From Vallitalea okinawensis (GTDB lineage Bacteria; Bacillota; Clostridia; Lachnospirales; PQDH01): a stretch of DNA of 47,914 bases. The DNA is taken from positions 1-47,914 of the forward strand of contig NZ_PQDH01000025.1 in NCBI RefSeq assembly GCF_002964605.1, read 5' to 3'. This document shows, one piece after another, positions 1 to 8,623 of this stretch (position 1 is its first letter; each line of letters begins with the position of its first letter). The notes beneath the pieces were generated by a model. It had not been told where the DNA came from. It did no database searches and saw nothing but the letters and a program-made list of their open reading frames with translations. The position numbers and the translations under genes were made by a program.

Positions 1-31
1 CATCCTGAGCCAGGATCAAACTCTCATATTT
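1..31 (-). rRNA. 16S ribosomal RNA, 5' end (partial)
   Basis: Read on the minus strand, the first 24 bases match the universal start of bacterial 16S rRNA, the AGAGTTTGATCCTGGCTCAG primer site, followed by GATG. The mature 5' end is placed near position 31 by counting from this site. The rest of the gene lies beyond the left edge of the window. Confidence 0.95.
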
Positions 32-182
32 AAATATAAGGTTTAAACCTGCCAGAAGTTCTGGCTTGTTTATATCCATTTGAATCAAAGGTCTTAAAGA
101 AGTTCTTTAAGCTATTGATAGTTTTACATAATAGTACGTTATTGACTTTCCAAAGTTCATGTCGTTATCAGCGACGAAATAT
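32..182 (-). other. 16S rRNA leader region
   Basis: This is the transcribed leader between the rRNA promoter and mature 16S. It holds several small palindromes: GCCAGAA-G-TTCTGGC at 51-65, CTTAAAGAAGTTCTTTAAG near 93-111, and GTCGTTATCAGCGAC near 162-176. These could form processing or antitermination structures. No clear boxA was recognised. There is no coding potential. Confidence 0.6.
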
Positions 183-211
183 ATCTTACCATTTTAAAAG
201 ATTAAAGTCAA
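183..211 (-). promoter_or_regulatory. rRNA operon promoter
   Basis: On the minus strand TTGACT (206-211) is separated by exactly 17 bases from TAAGAT (183-188), a strong sigma-A-type promoter about 150 bases upstream of mature 16S. Two copies of GGTGAAATTA lie further upstream (minus-strand copies of 265-274 and 238-247). They could be upstream activator contacts, but this is not established. Confidence 0.85.
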
Positions 212-315
212 GCACTTTTTCATATTTGTTTCCTAAGTAATTTCACCCATATATTTATAGTCCATAATTTCACCAAGATTAGGTTTACCAAAAACATATA
301 AGGTATTAATTGTGT

Positions 316-645
316 TTATAACTCTGTATATTTCTTATTTGAACCGTAGGCTTTTTCTACGGGATACTTCTTTGCATTTTGTTTCATCTTTAACCGAATA
401 GCTTCTTTTAAGTCAATATTCAACTCTTCGCATAAGAGAATTAGATAAGTAGCAACATCTGCTATCTCATCCTTGATAGCCTCCGAATTGGCTTCAATAG
501 ATTCTTCTGAATTCTTCCATTGAAAGTTCTCTAAGAGTTCACTTGCTTCTATTGAAAGAGATATGGCTAGATCTTTTGGATTGTGATATTGTTTCCAATT
601 TCGTTCATCACGAAATGCTTTCACTTCTTTAATAATATCTTCCAT
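316..645 (-). CDS. MazG-like nucleotide pyrophosphohydrolase
   Basis: This 109-residue all-alpha protein has the MazG-like/dCTPase fold signature: ExxE around E33-E36 (EASELLE) and DExxD at about residues 59-63 (DEIAD), which bind the magnesium ions. Such proteins hydrolyse (d)NTPs to (d)NMP and pyrophosphate and are thought to clean damaged or excess nucleotides from the cytosolic pool. The length matches the single-domain family. The ribosome binding site AAGGAG overlaps the stop codon of the upstream msrA gene, only 9 bases away, so the two form an operon. The exact nucleotide substrate cannot be told from sequence. Confidence 0.85.
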   Translation of the reverse strand: MEDIIKEVKAFRDERNWKQYHNPKDLAISLSIEASELLENFQWKNSEESIEANSEAIKDEIADVATYLILLCEELNIDLKEAIRLKMKQNAKKYPVEKAYGSNKKYTEL

Positions 646-654
646 GTTGGCTCC

Positions 655-1131
655 TTACTTACTCAAGTCAATATGGCAGTAGCCACCAGGATTTTTATCC
701 AGATACTTTTGATGATATTCTTCTGCATCATAAAACATCTCTACAGGTTGAATTTCTGTAACGATTGGTTTGTCATATTTTTTTTGCTCGTTCTCTTTGG
801 ATGCTTGAATAACATCTAGATCATTTATATCTATATAGTAGATACCCGTACGATATTGATGCCCCACATCAGGTCCCTGTTGATTTAACAGTGTTGGGTC
901 AACGACAAACCAGAACTTCTCTAATAAATAATCTAACGTTACTTTACCTTCATCATATTTAATATATACAGCTTCTGCATGTCCTGTGTTACCTTTTTTA
1001 ACCTCATCATAAGTTGGATCTTTAAGCTCGCCATTGGCATAACCCGCTTTTGTTTCAATAACGCCATCAATTTGGTTAAAATAAGCTTCTACACCCCAGA
1101 AACATCCACCAGCAAAAACGATTTCTTTCAT
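655..1131 (-). CDS. msrA: peptide-methionine (S)-S-oxide reductase MsrA
   Basis: MsrA reduces methionine-S-sulfoxide in proteins and repairs oxidative damage in the cytosol. The catalytic motif GCFWG is at residues 9-13, with C10 as the sulfenic-acid-forming cysteine. The family blocks [33 protein letters not shown] and EEYHQKYL follow in order. A C-terminal cysteine, C152 in GGYCHI, may serve in recycling. At 158 residues it is a standalone MsrA without an MsrB domain. It is the first gene of a two-gene operon with the MazG-like gene and is read from a strong promoter at 1175-1203. Confidence 0.95.
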   Translation of the reverse strand: MKEIVFAGGCFWGVEAYFNQIDGVIETKAGYANGELKDPTYDEVKKGNTGHAEAVYIKYDEGKVTLDYLLEKFWFVVDPTLLNQQGPDVGHQYRTGIYYIDINDLDVIQASKENEQKKYDKPIVTEIQPVEMFYDAEEYHQKYLDKNPGGYCHIDLSK

Positions 1132-1174
1132 TATTACTCACTCCTTTAACATCATCATTAGTTTCTATAACCTA

Positions 1175-1203
1175 ATCTTATGATAACTTATATTAGAAGT
1201 CAA
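1175..1203 (-). promoter_or_regulatory. promoter of msrA-mazG-like operon
   Basis: Minus strand: TTGACT (1198-1203), 17-base spacer, TAAGAT (1175-1180), about 45 bases upstream of the msrA start. Both hexamers are identical to those of the rRNA promoter at the left edge. Confidence 0.75.
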
Positions 1204-1215
1204 TATACTATTAAA

Positions 1216-1260
1216 AGAAGAAAAACCTCCATGGACTCGTCGTAACTTACCATGAAGGTT
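1216..1260 (-). terminator. terminator of the Bce-like operon
   Basis: The minus-strand stem AACCTTCATGG/CCATGGAGGTT (1250-1260 with 1224-1234) has one mismatch and is followed by TTTCTTCTT. It lies just after the stop codon of the ABC permease. Confidence 0.75.
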
Positions 1261-1274
1261 TATGAACACGTGTA

Positions 1275-3812
1275 TTATTCAATTTCTCTTAGCTGTTCAA
1301 TAATACTTTGACCACCAGCACCATTATAGGACACAACCGGTATGAGTACTGATATTATCAATAAACAAGGTGCTGCAATCAACATAGGTAATAATGAAAA
1401 GTGATAATCAAAAAACCAAATTTGCCCAGCTAATACTTGAACAACTAAATAGGAGAATGCGTTCCCAACCGTTAATGTAATGCCTAGTGTTAAGAGCGCA
1501 ACATATAACCCTTCAAAGATGAGCATTTTATAGAGTTGTTTTTTAGTCATCCCTATACTTTTGAGCATGGCAAATTCTCTTTTTCTTGTGATGATACTTG
1601 TGAGCATGGAATTAGTAAAGTTTAAGATACCAATAAATCCTACAATGAAACAGAGTACACCACCAACTATTAGATATGTTCTTTGCAATTGTTTAAAACT
1701 ATCAATATACGTTTGTTTGGATTCATACTTCATCAAAGGTTCCACATTACTTGTATAGTCTTTTAGGAAATTCTCTATTACATCAATTTGATCATCCTTA
1801 ACATTAAAAACATAATTAATGTACATAGGCTCTTTTATCTGATCTTTAAATTCAACTTCAGGTAGAAAACAGTCTAGTCCACCAATAGTAGAATATTGCA
1901 CAGAGATATTATGGGGTATATTGACTAGCGCCATCACTTCATATGCTTTTTCAGATTCATCGTCAAATTTTATAATAATCTTATCACCAACATTATAGTA
2001 ACTTTTTAAATCATTCTCTTGTCTTTGATTGGGTATACTGATTAGAATGTAATTTCCTGTAGCAAATTTTTCACTATCCAGTTCACCTTCTATAATATTT
2101 ATTTTGTCTAGAAGAAATTCATTGAGTCCGTATACTTGTAAACTAATTCTCCCTGAATCTTTACACTCCATTAATGCAGTTTTTACTATGTTGCTCTCTT
2201 GTTCAAGTACTTCATATGGATAGATATCATCGAAGTTATTCATGCCCTTTTCACTTAATTCATGACTTATATATTGATAGTAAACACTTCCATTTTCCTC
2301 TATCCCATCAAAGTTATTAATCTGATCAATTAATTGTTGCGAAGGCATATCTTCCCTACTGCGAAAATCTGACGTAAAAAAATTAACATGACCGATAGTA
2401 AAATCACTTACTATGGTATCACTTAAATATTGGTCCATATCAAAACCCATTGTTATAGTATAAACTGCTGTAAGCAGCATAAGACTTAATGCTATCGAGG
2501 TAATAACCACAAGATTCTTCTTTCTATTCCTGAATAAATTTGACCAAGCCATTCTGTGTAGTCTTGCTCCGTTTAAAGATTTTTTTGATTTCTTTTTGTT
2601 TAATGATACTACACCTGTATAGCGTACTGCTTCAACTGGTGAGACTTTAGAGGCGATTTTGCTTGGTTTTCTTGAACTGATATATACGGTTATGAGAGAA
2701 AACAAAGTAGCACCTATGAAGATGGTAGGATTTGCTGAACTACCACTATAACTAATATTCGTTATTTTCATGATAACAGGCAAAAGTCCTATACCTAGTA
2801 AATAGCCTATTACAAGCCCCAATGGTATACCTATAATAGAAAGTAAATAAGCTTGCTTTCTAACCAATTTCTTAATTTGCTTTGAAGTCGTTCCGATAGT
2901 CTTTAACAGTCCGTAAAAACGAATATCTTTTGTTACTGAAATCTGAAAAATATTATAGATGATTAAGTACCCTGTAAAAACGATAAATAGGATTGCTCCT
3001 AGTATTACGATCACCATAAGTAGATCTAATTGAAAGTTAGAAGATAGGTATGCCCAGTTAACCCCATAGTCGATATCATGCAGCTGATAGTCACTACCTG
3101 TAATAACTCTTTGAATATCTTCCTCGATATTTGAACTACTTGAAAACATAATGTCTGCAAAGATTAGACCTGAATATAACCATTGCTCTTTCTGATACTT
3201 TTGATCCAGATGCGCCATATTCTTGTTTATAAATTCCTTTGAGACATATGCCATACTTGCCTTTGCAACGATATCACCTTCCCAGTACCCAGAAAGGACA
3301 AAATCACTGGTGAATTCCTCACCATTAATGGTATATTCTAAAGTTATTGGAACACCAATTTCATGAGGTACTCCCAGCATATCCAAAACGATAGTATCTG
3401 TCACTACTTCATTGATACCCTTTGGCATATTTCCTTTAGTTGGATAGCAAAACCCCCATTTTGCTGTATTTTCTGTAGCAAAACGAATTTCAGTAGCTCT
3501 CTTAGCTAACTGATCATTATCTGCTTGCCCTACCATAATGGAATAACCAATCTCCTTGATAAGTGGATTACCTTTTATATGATCAAACTCTTCATTTGTT
3601 AAATACTTTAATCCTGCATGAGCAGATGTTCCCACTTGCCTCATGGTTTCTTCTTCTATAGAATTCGCCATTCCACTTCCTAACGTAAAAAGAGAGGTGA
3701 AAAGTACAGTTGTAAGGGCTATTGCAATGATTGCAAAGGTATTTCTAAGTCGATTATTTTTTAAGCTCTTACGAGACAAATTATTGATGACTTTTATATT
3801 ATTATTTCGCAT
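1275..3812 (-). CDS. FtsX-family ABC transporter permease, Bce-like
   Basis: The permease has 845 residues with a MacB/FtsX architecture. An N-terminal membrane helix lies at about 24-47, followed by a large extracellular segment, FtsX helices at about 262-380, another helix at about 436-457, a second long extracellular segment, and a second FtsX block at about 715-835. Conserved FtsX-type phrases include FYGLLKTIGTTSKQIKK and FAMLKSIGMTKKQLYKM. It pairs with the ATPase immediately upstream (15-base gap) and with a two-component system in the same operon. Families of this kind remove peptide antibiotics or act as co-sensors. It is longer than typical BceB (about 650 residues), so the substrate may differ. 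Function is inferred from family and neighbours. Confidence 0.85.
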   Translation of the reverse strand: MRNNNIKVINNLSRKSLKNNRLRNTFAIIAIALTTVLFTSLFTLGSGMANSIEEETMRQVGTSAHAGLKYLTNEEFDHIKGNPLIKEIGYSIMVGQADNDQLAKRATEIRFATENTAKWGFCYPTKGNMPKGINEVVTDTIVLDMLGVPHEIGVPITLEYTINGEEFTSDFVLSGYWEGDIVAKASMAYVSKEFINKNMAHLDQKYQKEQWLYSGLIFADIMFSSSSNIEEDIQRVITGSDYQLHDIDYGVNWAYLSSNFQLDLLMVIVILGAILFIVFTGYLIIYNIFQISVTKDIRFYGLLKTIGTTSKQIKKLVRKQAYLLSIIGIPLGLVIGYLLGIGLLPVIMKITNISYSGSSANPTIFIGATLFSLITVYISSRKPSKIASKVSPVEAVRYTGVVSLNKKKSKKSLNGARLHRMAWSNLFRNRKKNLVVITSIALSLMLLTAVYTITMGFDMDQYLSDTIVSDFTIGHVNFFTSDFRSREDMPSQQLIDQINNFDGIEENGSVYYQYISHELSEKGMNNFDDIYPYEVLEQESNIVKTALMECKDSGRISLQVYGLNEFLLDKINIIEGELDSEKFATGNYILISIPNQRQENDLKSYYNVGDKIIIKFDDESEKAYEVMALVNIPHNISVQYSTIGGLDCFLPEVEFKDQIKEPMYINYVFNVKDDQIDVIENFLKDYTSNVEPLMKYESKQTYIDSFKQLQRTYLIVGGVLCFIVGFIGILNFTNSMLTSIITRKREFAMLKSIGMTKKQLYKMLIFEGLYVALLTLGITLTVGNAFSYLVVQVLAGQIWFFDYHFSLLPMLIAAPCLLIISVLIPVVSYNGAGGQSIIEQLREIE

Positions 3813-3826
3813 CTTTACAACCTCCC

Positions 3827-4492
3827 CTATGCTACTATATTTCCATCTTCAATTCGAATAACCCTATCACAGAGTTGGGCCATTTCTGCATTGTGGGTAA
3901 TCATAACAATTGTTTGATTAAATTTCTTACTGGAGACTTTTAAAAGCCCAACCACCTCCTGGCTGGTTTTACTGTCTAAGTTACCAGTTGGTTCATCGGC
4001 AAGAATAATAGCCGGTTTAGTAGCTAAAGCCCTTGCGATTGCAACTCGCTGTTGTTGACCACCTGATAAATTATTGGGAAGATTGCTGATTTTATCTTGC
4101 AACCCAAGAGTATGAATGATTTTATTAACGTAATCTTGATCAACTACATTACCATCTAATTCTACCGGTATAATAATGTTTTCGTAGACATTTAAAATAG
4201 GTACTAGATTATAGTTTTGAAAAACAAATCCGATATTTCTTCTTCGAAATACAGTGAGTTCATCATCATTCATTTTAAATATTTCTTTATCCCTAACAAT
4301 AACTTCTCCACTTGTGGCTCTATCAAGCCCTCCTAACATATGAAGTAATGTAGATTTGCCTGAGCCTGATGTTCCTACGATTGCAACAAATTCACCTTTA
4401 TTAATCTCTATATTAACCCCATCGAGAGCTTTTACAATATTAGGACCTTCGCCATAGTATTTTTTTAAATGTTGACTTTTTAATATCTTCAT
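3827..4492 (-). CDS. ABC transporter ATP-binding protein (MacB/LolD/BceA type)
   Basis: This 221-residue nucleotide-binding subunit has Walker A GTSGSGKST at residues 40-48, a Q-loop (VFQNYNL), signature LSGGQQQRVAIARAL, Walker B IILADEPT with its catalytic glutamate, a D-loop (GNLDS) and H-loop (ITHN). It powers the FtsX-type permease encoded directly downstream. The start ATG has a GGAGG site at proper spacing. The gene follows the histidine kinase after a 111-base gap that contains a probable response-regulator-dependent promoter, so the transporter pair can be induced separately from the two-component genes. Confidence 0.93.
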   Translation of the reverse strand: MKILKSQHLKKYYGEGPNIVKALDGVNIEINKGEFVAIVGTSGSGKSTLLHMLGGLDRATSGEVIVRDKEIFKMNDDELTVFRRRNIGFVFQNYNLVPILNVYENIIIPVELDGNVVDQDYVNKIIHTLGLQDKISNLPNNLSGGQQQRVAIARALATKPAIILADEPTGNLDSKTSQEVVGLLKVSSKKFNQTIVMITHNAEMAQLCDRVIRIEDGNIVA

Positions 4493-4512
4493 TCTATTTC
4501 CTCCATCAATAA

Positions 4513-4564
4513 AATTGGATTATACTTTAGATAACGTTGTTAATCATCTATGTATAATCCAATT
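4513..4564. repeat. 13-bp inverted repeat in the leader of the ABC genes
   Basis: AATTGGATTATAC (4513-4525) and GTATAATCCAATT (4552-4564) are perfect 13-base inverted arms around a 26-base loop. The right arm overlaps the -10 element at 4562-4567. In RNA the pair would form a long hairpin upstream of the ATPase ribosome binding site; in DNA it could be an operator. Confidence 0.7.
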
Positions 4565-4595
4565 ATAAAAGTCTAGTCTTACAACGATCTTACAA
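4562..4595 (-). promoter_or_regulatory. probable response-regulator-dependent promoter for the ABC transporter
   Basis: Minus strand: two TTGTAAGA copies (4588-4595 and 4577-4584) spaced exactly 11 bases apart precede TATAAT at 4562-4567. No good -35 hexamer lies at the right distance. Tandem half-sites one helical turn apart next to a -10 box are typical of OmpR-type activator binding, and the operon encodes such a regulator. Function is inferred. Confidence 0.6.
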
Positions 4596-4603
4596 ATTTA
4601 TAA

Positions 4604-5524
4604 TCAGTTATGACAGTTTTGTAAGAAAATCGAGAAAGTACTTCCCTTCCCTAACTCCGATTTAACAGTTATATAGCCACCTTCTTTGGATAAAATGAAC
4701 TGTGATAGATAAAGTCCTATCCCCATTCCATTCTGCTCTGCTACATTTTCACCTCTATAAAACCGCTTGAAAATATTGTTATAATCCATCTTAGCTATTC
4801 CAACACCTTGGTCAGTGATCTGTATTTTAGTATATATTTCAAGTGATGTCATCTTAATCTTTATTTCTGAATACTCTGGCGAATACTTAATAGCATTTTC
4901 TAATACATTGGTTAACGCTTCACAAGTCCATTTTCTATTGTGATAAAGCTTTATATCCTTAAACTCTTGAACAATAATAGCTATCTTTTTAGTATTAGCT
5001 TGAGAGTAGACGGATGATACTGCTCGTGCAATAGTTTCTTTTATGTATATATCATCAGAAGTAAAATCAATAGCCCCTGTCTCTAGCCTTGACATTTTTA
5101 GCAGTGATTTCATCAACCAATCCATCTTTTCTGACTGTTCTTTTGTTCTCATTAAAAATTCTTGATGTTCTTCTTTACTTAGATTTCCTTCTAATAATAT
5201 GTCGGTATACATGGCTATATTGGCTAGTGGTGTTTTTACTTGATGTGCGATATCTCCAATTAACTCCTTGATGACCTCTTTTTCAATATTCGTTTGATTG
5301 ACATCATCATCAATCATCTCTATGATACTTTTTGCCTGATGAGCTAATTTAGATTGTCTCGTATCTTTAGTACTTGGGATTTCAATGTCATCTTTTTTTG
5401 ATACTATTTGTTCTAAAATACCACTAATCATATCAAACATTTTCGCAATATACCTTCTTGTTAAATAGACCATTACCAAACATATGATTAAGGCTATCAT
5501 AATGCTATACATATTATTCCTCAC
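4604..5524 (-). CDS. sensor histidine kinase of the Bce-like module
   Basis: The kinase has 306 residues, one N-terminal membrane helix (about residues 5-24) and almost no extracellular part. HisKA carries the phospho-accepting H94 in AHQVKTP, and the HATPase domain follows with its N box (NVLENAIKYSP), DQGVGI, FKRFYRG and GMGIGLYLS. The start overlaps the response regulator stop by 11 bases, showing translational coupling. A kinase without a sensor domain probably receives its signal through the ABC permease encoded downstream, as in Bce systems. That mechanism is inferred, not visible. Confidence 0.9.
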   Translation of the reverse strand: MRNNMYSIMIALIICLVMVYLTRRYIAKMFDMISGILEQIVSKKDDIEIPSTKDTRQSKLAHQAKSIIEMIDDDVNQTNIEKEVIKELIGDIAHQVKTPLANIAMYTDILLEGNLSKEEHQEFLMRTKEQSEKMDWLMKSLLKMSRLETGAIDFTSDDIYIKETIARAVSSVYSQANTKKIAIIVQEFKDIKLYHNRKWTCEALTNVLENAIKYSPEYSEIKIKMTSLEIYTKIQITDQGVGIAKMDYNNIFKRFYRGENVAEQNGMGIGLYLSQFILSKEGGYITVKSELGKGSTFSIFLQNCHN

Positions 5525-6194
5525 TCCACATATAACCCATTCCGTGTACTGTCTTTATACATTGTGGCTCAGATGGATCATCTTCAATCTTTTTACGAAG
5601 TCTTCTTATATTAACTGGTAATGTATTTTCATCAACAAAATTTCCCTTATCATCCCATAAACTACTGAGGATCTGTTCTTTAAGCAATACTTGTCCCTTG
5701 TTCTCAATAAAGTATTTCAATAACTTAAATTCAGTAGAACTGATCGTTATTTCTTCATTATTTTTATAGACTTTTAAGTTATCAAGATTAACGACAATAT
5801 TTCTAGATCTTATCTGATTAGAATTTAAATGATTGTTATTGCGCCTAAAAATAGAATTAACTCTAGCCATTAAAATTGAGATTGAAAAAGGCTTAGTTAT
5901 ATAGTCATCTGCTCCAGCATCCAATCCTTGTATTTCATCAATCTCAAGATCCCGTGCCGTTAACATAATAATGGGTACTACAGATTCTTTCCTAATTTCT
6001 CTACAAAAATCAATCCCACTTCCATCAGGCAGATTTAAATCCAAGACTATCATATCTATATCCAGTTGCTTTAATAAAACACTTGCTGCTTTTAGATTAA
6101 AAGCTGTATGTACTTCATAGCCTGACTTCTCGAAACTATAGGACACGCCTCTGTTAAGCCCTTCGTCATCTTCAACTATTAATATTTTCTTCAT
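5514..6194 (-). CDS. OmpR-family response regulator of the Bce-like module
   Basis: The receiver domain holds acidic residues ED-D near positions 8-10, phospho-acceptor D52 in VLDLNLPDG, T in MLTARD and K in TKPF. A C-terminal winged helix follows (ISSTEFKLLKYF, VNIRRLRKKI, GMGYMW). The ATG at 6194 is preferred over a GTG ten codons upstream because AAAGGA lies 8 bases before it and the receiver domain starts right there. It is the first gene of the four-gene module. The likely target is the promoter between the kinase and ATPase genes. Confidence 0.92.
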   Translation of the reverse strand: MKKILIVEDDEGLNRGVSYSFEKSGYEVHTAFNLKAASVLLKQLDIDMIVLDLNLPDGSGIDFCREIRKESVVPIIMLTARDLEIDEIQGLDAGADDYITKPFSISILMARVNSIFRRNNNHLNSNQIRSRNIVVNLDNLKVYKNNEEITISSTEFKLLKYFIENKGQVLLKEQILSSLWDDKGNFVDENTLPVNIRRLRKKIEDDPSEPQCIKTVHGMGYMWSEE

Positions 6195-6240
6195 CTTAGT
6201 GATCCTTTCACTCTCTTTAAACACATTTTAAATGTTATTA

Positions 6241-6269
6241 AAATTATGTATATTTCACTGTATTTTCAA
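6241..6269 (-). promoter_or_regulatory. candidate promoter of the two-component genes
   Basis: Minus strand TTGAAA (6264-6269), 17 bases, TAATTT (6241-6246). It is the only reasonable match upstream of the response regulator. The block CTTGAAAATACAG also occurs at a second promoter, upstream of the lipoprotein gene at the right end. Confidence 0.4.
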
Positions 6270-6340
6270 GATATCACAATAATGTTATAAATACAAGCAG
6301 TAATGGAGTATGAAAAGTAGATAGACTACGCCTTTACTAT

Positions 6341-6379
6341 AAGAAAAAAACTGCTGTTAGATTGATTTAACAGCAGTTT
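6341..6379 (-). terminator. terminator after GH42 beta-galactosidase
   Basis: The stem AAACTGCTGTTA/TAACAGCAGTTT (6348-6359 with 6368-6379) has an 8-base loop and T-rich sequence on both sides. It can end transcription from the right and isolates the gene from the Bce-like operon. Confidence 0.85.
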
Positions 6380-6391
6380 CTTTTTAATTAT

Positions 6392-8446
6392 CTACTTTTT
6401 TAGTATTTTTAATCCATAAGCTTCTAATGCAATTGGACCTGTAATACTTTTTTCATTCAACATATCAATATAAGTTATATCACCTAAATCAATTTTCTTT
6501 TCTTCGAATGTAAAATTCATTATAAAGATATAATCTTTGGTGCCGTCTGTTCTCTTTTGAACCGTTACGCCCTCGGGTAATTGAGTATCCAAAATTGGTT
6601 TTATTCCTAGTTGATTAATCAAGCTCTTATAGAAATCTTCCTGGAATTCATTATTGTTTCTAAAAGCAATATAATAAGCATTTCCTTTACCATATCTATT
6701 GACTGTAAAAGCTGGTTGCCCCTTATAAAAATCTGATTCATACGCTCCAAGAACTTCTGCTGATTCAACATGAATCAGATCACATAATTGATCAATCTTA
6801 TATCTCCCCTTCACCCCTATTTTATTTTCTTTATCTATTACTGCATAGTTACTTTCAAAATCATAGAGTGAATCAATTTCTTCTGCCCATATGCCTAATA
6901 CTTGACGCAATGGACCAGGGAACCCGCCTAAGAAACAAAGATCATTTTCATTAACTATTCCTGACCAATAAGTCGTAACAAAAGTACCACCCTGTTCAAC
7001 AAATTTTTCTATCTTCTCTGCTACACCTTCTCTTACCATATATAACATTGGTGCAATAACCAGTTTGTACCTAGATAAATCACAATCCATGTTAATAACA
7101 TCAACAGGTATACCTTTATTCCAGAAAGGTCTGTAATGGCGTTTACATGTTTTTTCATAATCCCTTCCTTCCTTGCGTACCCCTTCCATGTCATTAATAG
7201 CCCAGTTGTTTTCCCAATCATAAATGATAGCAACTTCAGGTTCCACGGTTGTACCTATAACTTGTTCCAATTTGCTCAATGCATTTCCAACCTCAGTAAC
7301 ATCCCTAAATACCCTCGTATTTTCATGCCCACAATGATCCACTACGGCACCATGTAATTTTTCGGAAGCCCCTCTACTTTTACGCCATTGGAAATATTGG
7401 ACTGTATCAGAACCATGGGCTACAGCTTGTATAGATGATAGCAAGTGCATACCTGGTCTTTTTAACTTACTAACCTGTTGCCAGTTTGTCATACTTGGCG
7501 TACTTTCCATTAGCATGAAGGGTTTGCCACCTTTTAAGCTTCTATTGATATCGTGAACAAAAGAGATATTAGAAGCTAACTCCCAATCCTTTTCAGGACC
7601 ATGCCACTGTGGATAGCTATCCCAAGAAATCATATCTAATTCTTTAGCAAACTTCCAATAATCCAAGCCTTGATATGTTCCCATGAAATTGGTTGTTATA
7701 GGTATGTCAGGTGTAATTTCTTTTAAAGGTTTTATTTCATTTTTATAAAATTCAATAGTTTGATGGGTAACGAAACGTTTCCAATCCAAATTATGACCAT
7801 GAACTTTATGCTCACCATGAGGTGCAGGTGATTCAACTTGAGACCAATCGGTGTACGTATGACTCCAAAATGTTGTCCACCATTGAAGGTTTAAGTGATC
7901 TAAGGTTTCATATTTATTTTGTACCCAATCTCTAAAAGCTTTCTGACAGTGATCACAATGACATTCTCCACAATACTCATTAGAAATATGCCATGCTAAA
8001 AGACCTGGGTGATCTTTATACCTTTCAGCTAATTTTCTATTAATCTGCTCAGTTTTCTCTCTATATACTGGCGAGGTATAGCAATGGTTATGTCTTATAC
8101 CATGCAAATTTCTTACTCTATTAGCACCTACTCTTAATACTTCGTTATATTTTTGCGACATCCATGTTGGTCTTGCTCCTGATGGTGTAGCCAAAATAAC
8201 ATAAATACCATTATCGTATAAACGATCCATCACTTCATCTAACCACTTAAAATCATAATGTCCTTCTTCTGGTTCAAGGGCTGTCCATGCAAAAATCCCA
8301 ATACTCATGACATTACATTTAGCTAATTTCATTAACCTAATGTCTTCATCCAATATTTTAGGGTCATGCCTCCACTGATCAGGATTATAATCCCCTCCAT
8401 GATAAAAATGGGGAAATTTATTACTTATTGGTCCAAATTTTTTCAT
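6392..8446 (-). CDS. beta-galactosidase, glycoside hydrolase family 42
   Basis: GH42 enzymes remove terminal beta-D-galactose, often from galactan or arabinogalactan oligosaccharides. The 684-residue protein begins with the family block HYGGDYNPDQW. E157 in HISNEY is the acid/base and E314 in MLMESTP the nucleophile by family analogy. Cysteines C122, C162, C164 and C167 match the structural zinc site seen in some GH42 enzymes. The trimerisation domain follows (about 395-610), then a small C-terminal beta domain. There is no signal peptide, so it acts inside the cell on imported oligosaccharides. It is monocistronic with a GGAGG site 8 bases before the ATG and a terminator behind. Confidence 0.93.
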   Translation of the reverse strand: MKKFGPISNKFPHFYHGGDYNPDQWRHDPKILDEDIRLMKLAKCNVMSIGIFAWTALEPEEGHYDFKWLDEVMDRLYDNGIYVILATPSGARPTWMSQKYNEVLRVGANRVRNLHGIRHNHCYTSPVYREKTEQINRKLAERYKDHPGLLAWHISNEYCGECHCDHCQKAFRDWVQNKYETLDHLNLQWWTTFWSHTYTDWSQVESPAPHGEHKVHGHNLDWKRFVTHQTIEFYKNEIKPLKEITPDIPITTNFMGTYQGLDYWKFAKELDMISWDSYPQWHGPEKDWELASNISFVHDINRSLKGGKPFMLMESTPSMTNWQQVSKLKRPGMHLLSSIQAVAHGSDTVQYFQWRKSRGASEKLHGAVVDHCGHENTRVFRDVTEVGNALSKLEQVIGTTVEPEVAIIYDWENNWAINDMEGVRKEGRDYEKTCKRHYRPFWNKGIPVDVINMDCDLSRYKLVIAPMLYMVREGVAEKIEKFVEQGGTFVTTYWSGIVNENDLCFLGGFPGPLRQVLGIWAEEIDSLYDFESNYAVIDKENKIGVKGRYKIDQLCDLIHVESAEVLGAYESDFYKGQPAFTVNRYGKGNAYYIAFRNNNEFQEDFYKSLINQLGIKPILDTQLPEGVTVQKRTDGTKDYIFIMNFTFEEKKIDLGDITYIDMLNEKSITGPIALEAYGLKILKK

Positions 8447-8486
8447 ATCTTAATCCTCCACCTTTCTTACGACTACGTATAATCTT

Positions 8487-8515
8487 ATTTTAAAAAGTTG
8501 GGGATCATATGTAAA
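8487..8515 (-). promoter_or_regulatory. candidate promoter of the GH42 gene
   Basis: Minus strand TTTACA (8510-8515), 17-base spacer, TAAAAT (8487-8492), about 40 bases before the start codon. No operator was recognised. Confidence 0.5.
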
Positions 8516-8578
8516 TCTAAATATATTCTGGACTATAACAATATTAAGATTAGAGAAAAGTAACTACCTTTCCAGCAC

Positions 8579-8618
8579 TAAAAAAACTGCCTCTAGACAT
8601 TGAAGTCTAAAGGCAGTT
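8579..8618 (-). terminator. terminator after the YvlD-like gene
   Basis: Long stem AACTGCCTTTAGAC/GTCTAGAGGCAGTT on the minus strand (8605-8618 with 8585-8598), six-base loop, followed by six Ts. Confidence 0.85.
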
Positions 8619-8623
8619 CTTTA

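Noticed and set aside
583-819. Plus-strand frame over mazG-like and msrA
   Set aside because: It is antisense to two well-supported genes and lacks a ribosome site; the hydrophobic product is a shadow of AT-rich codons.
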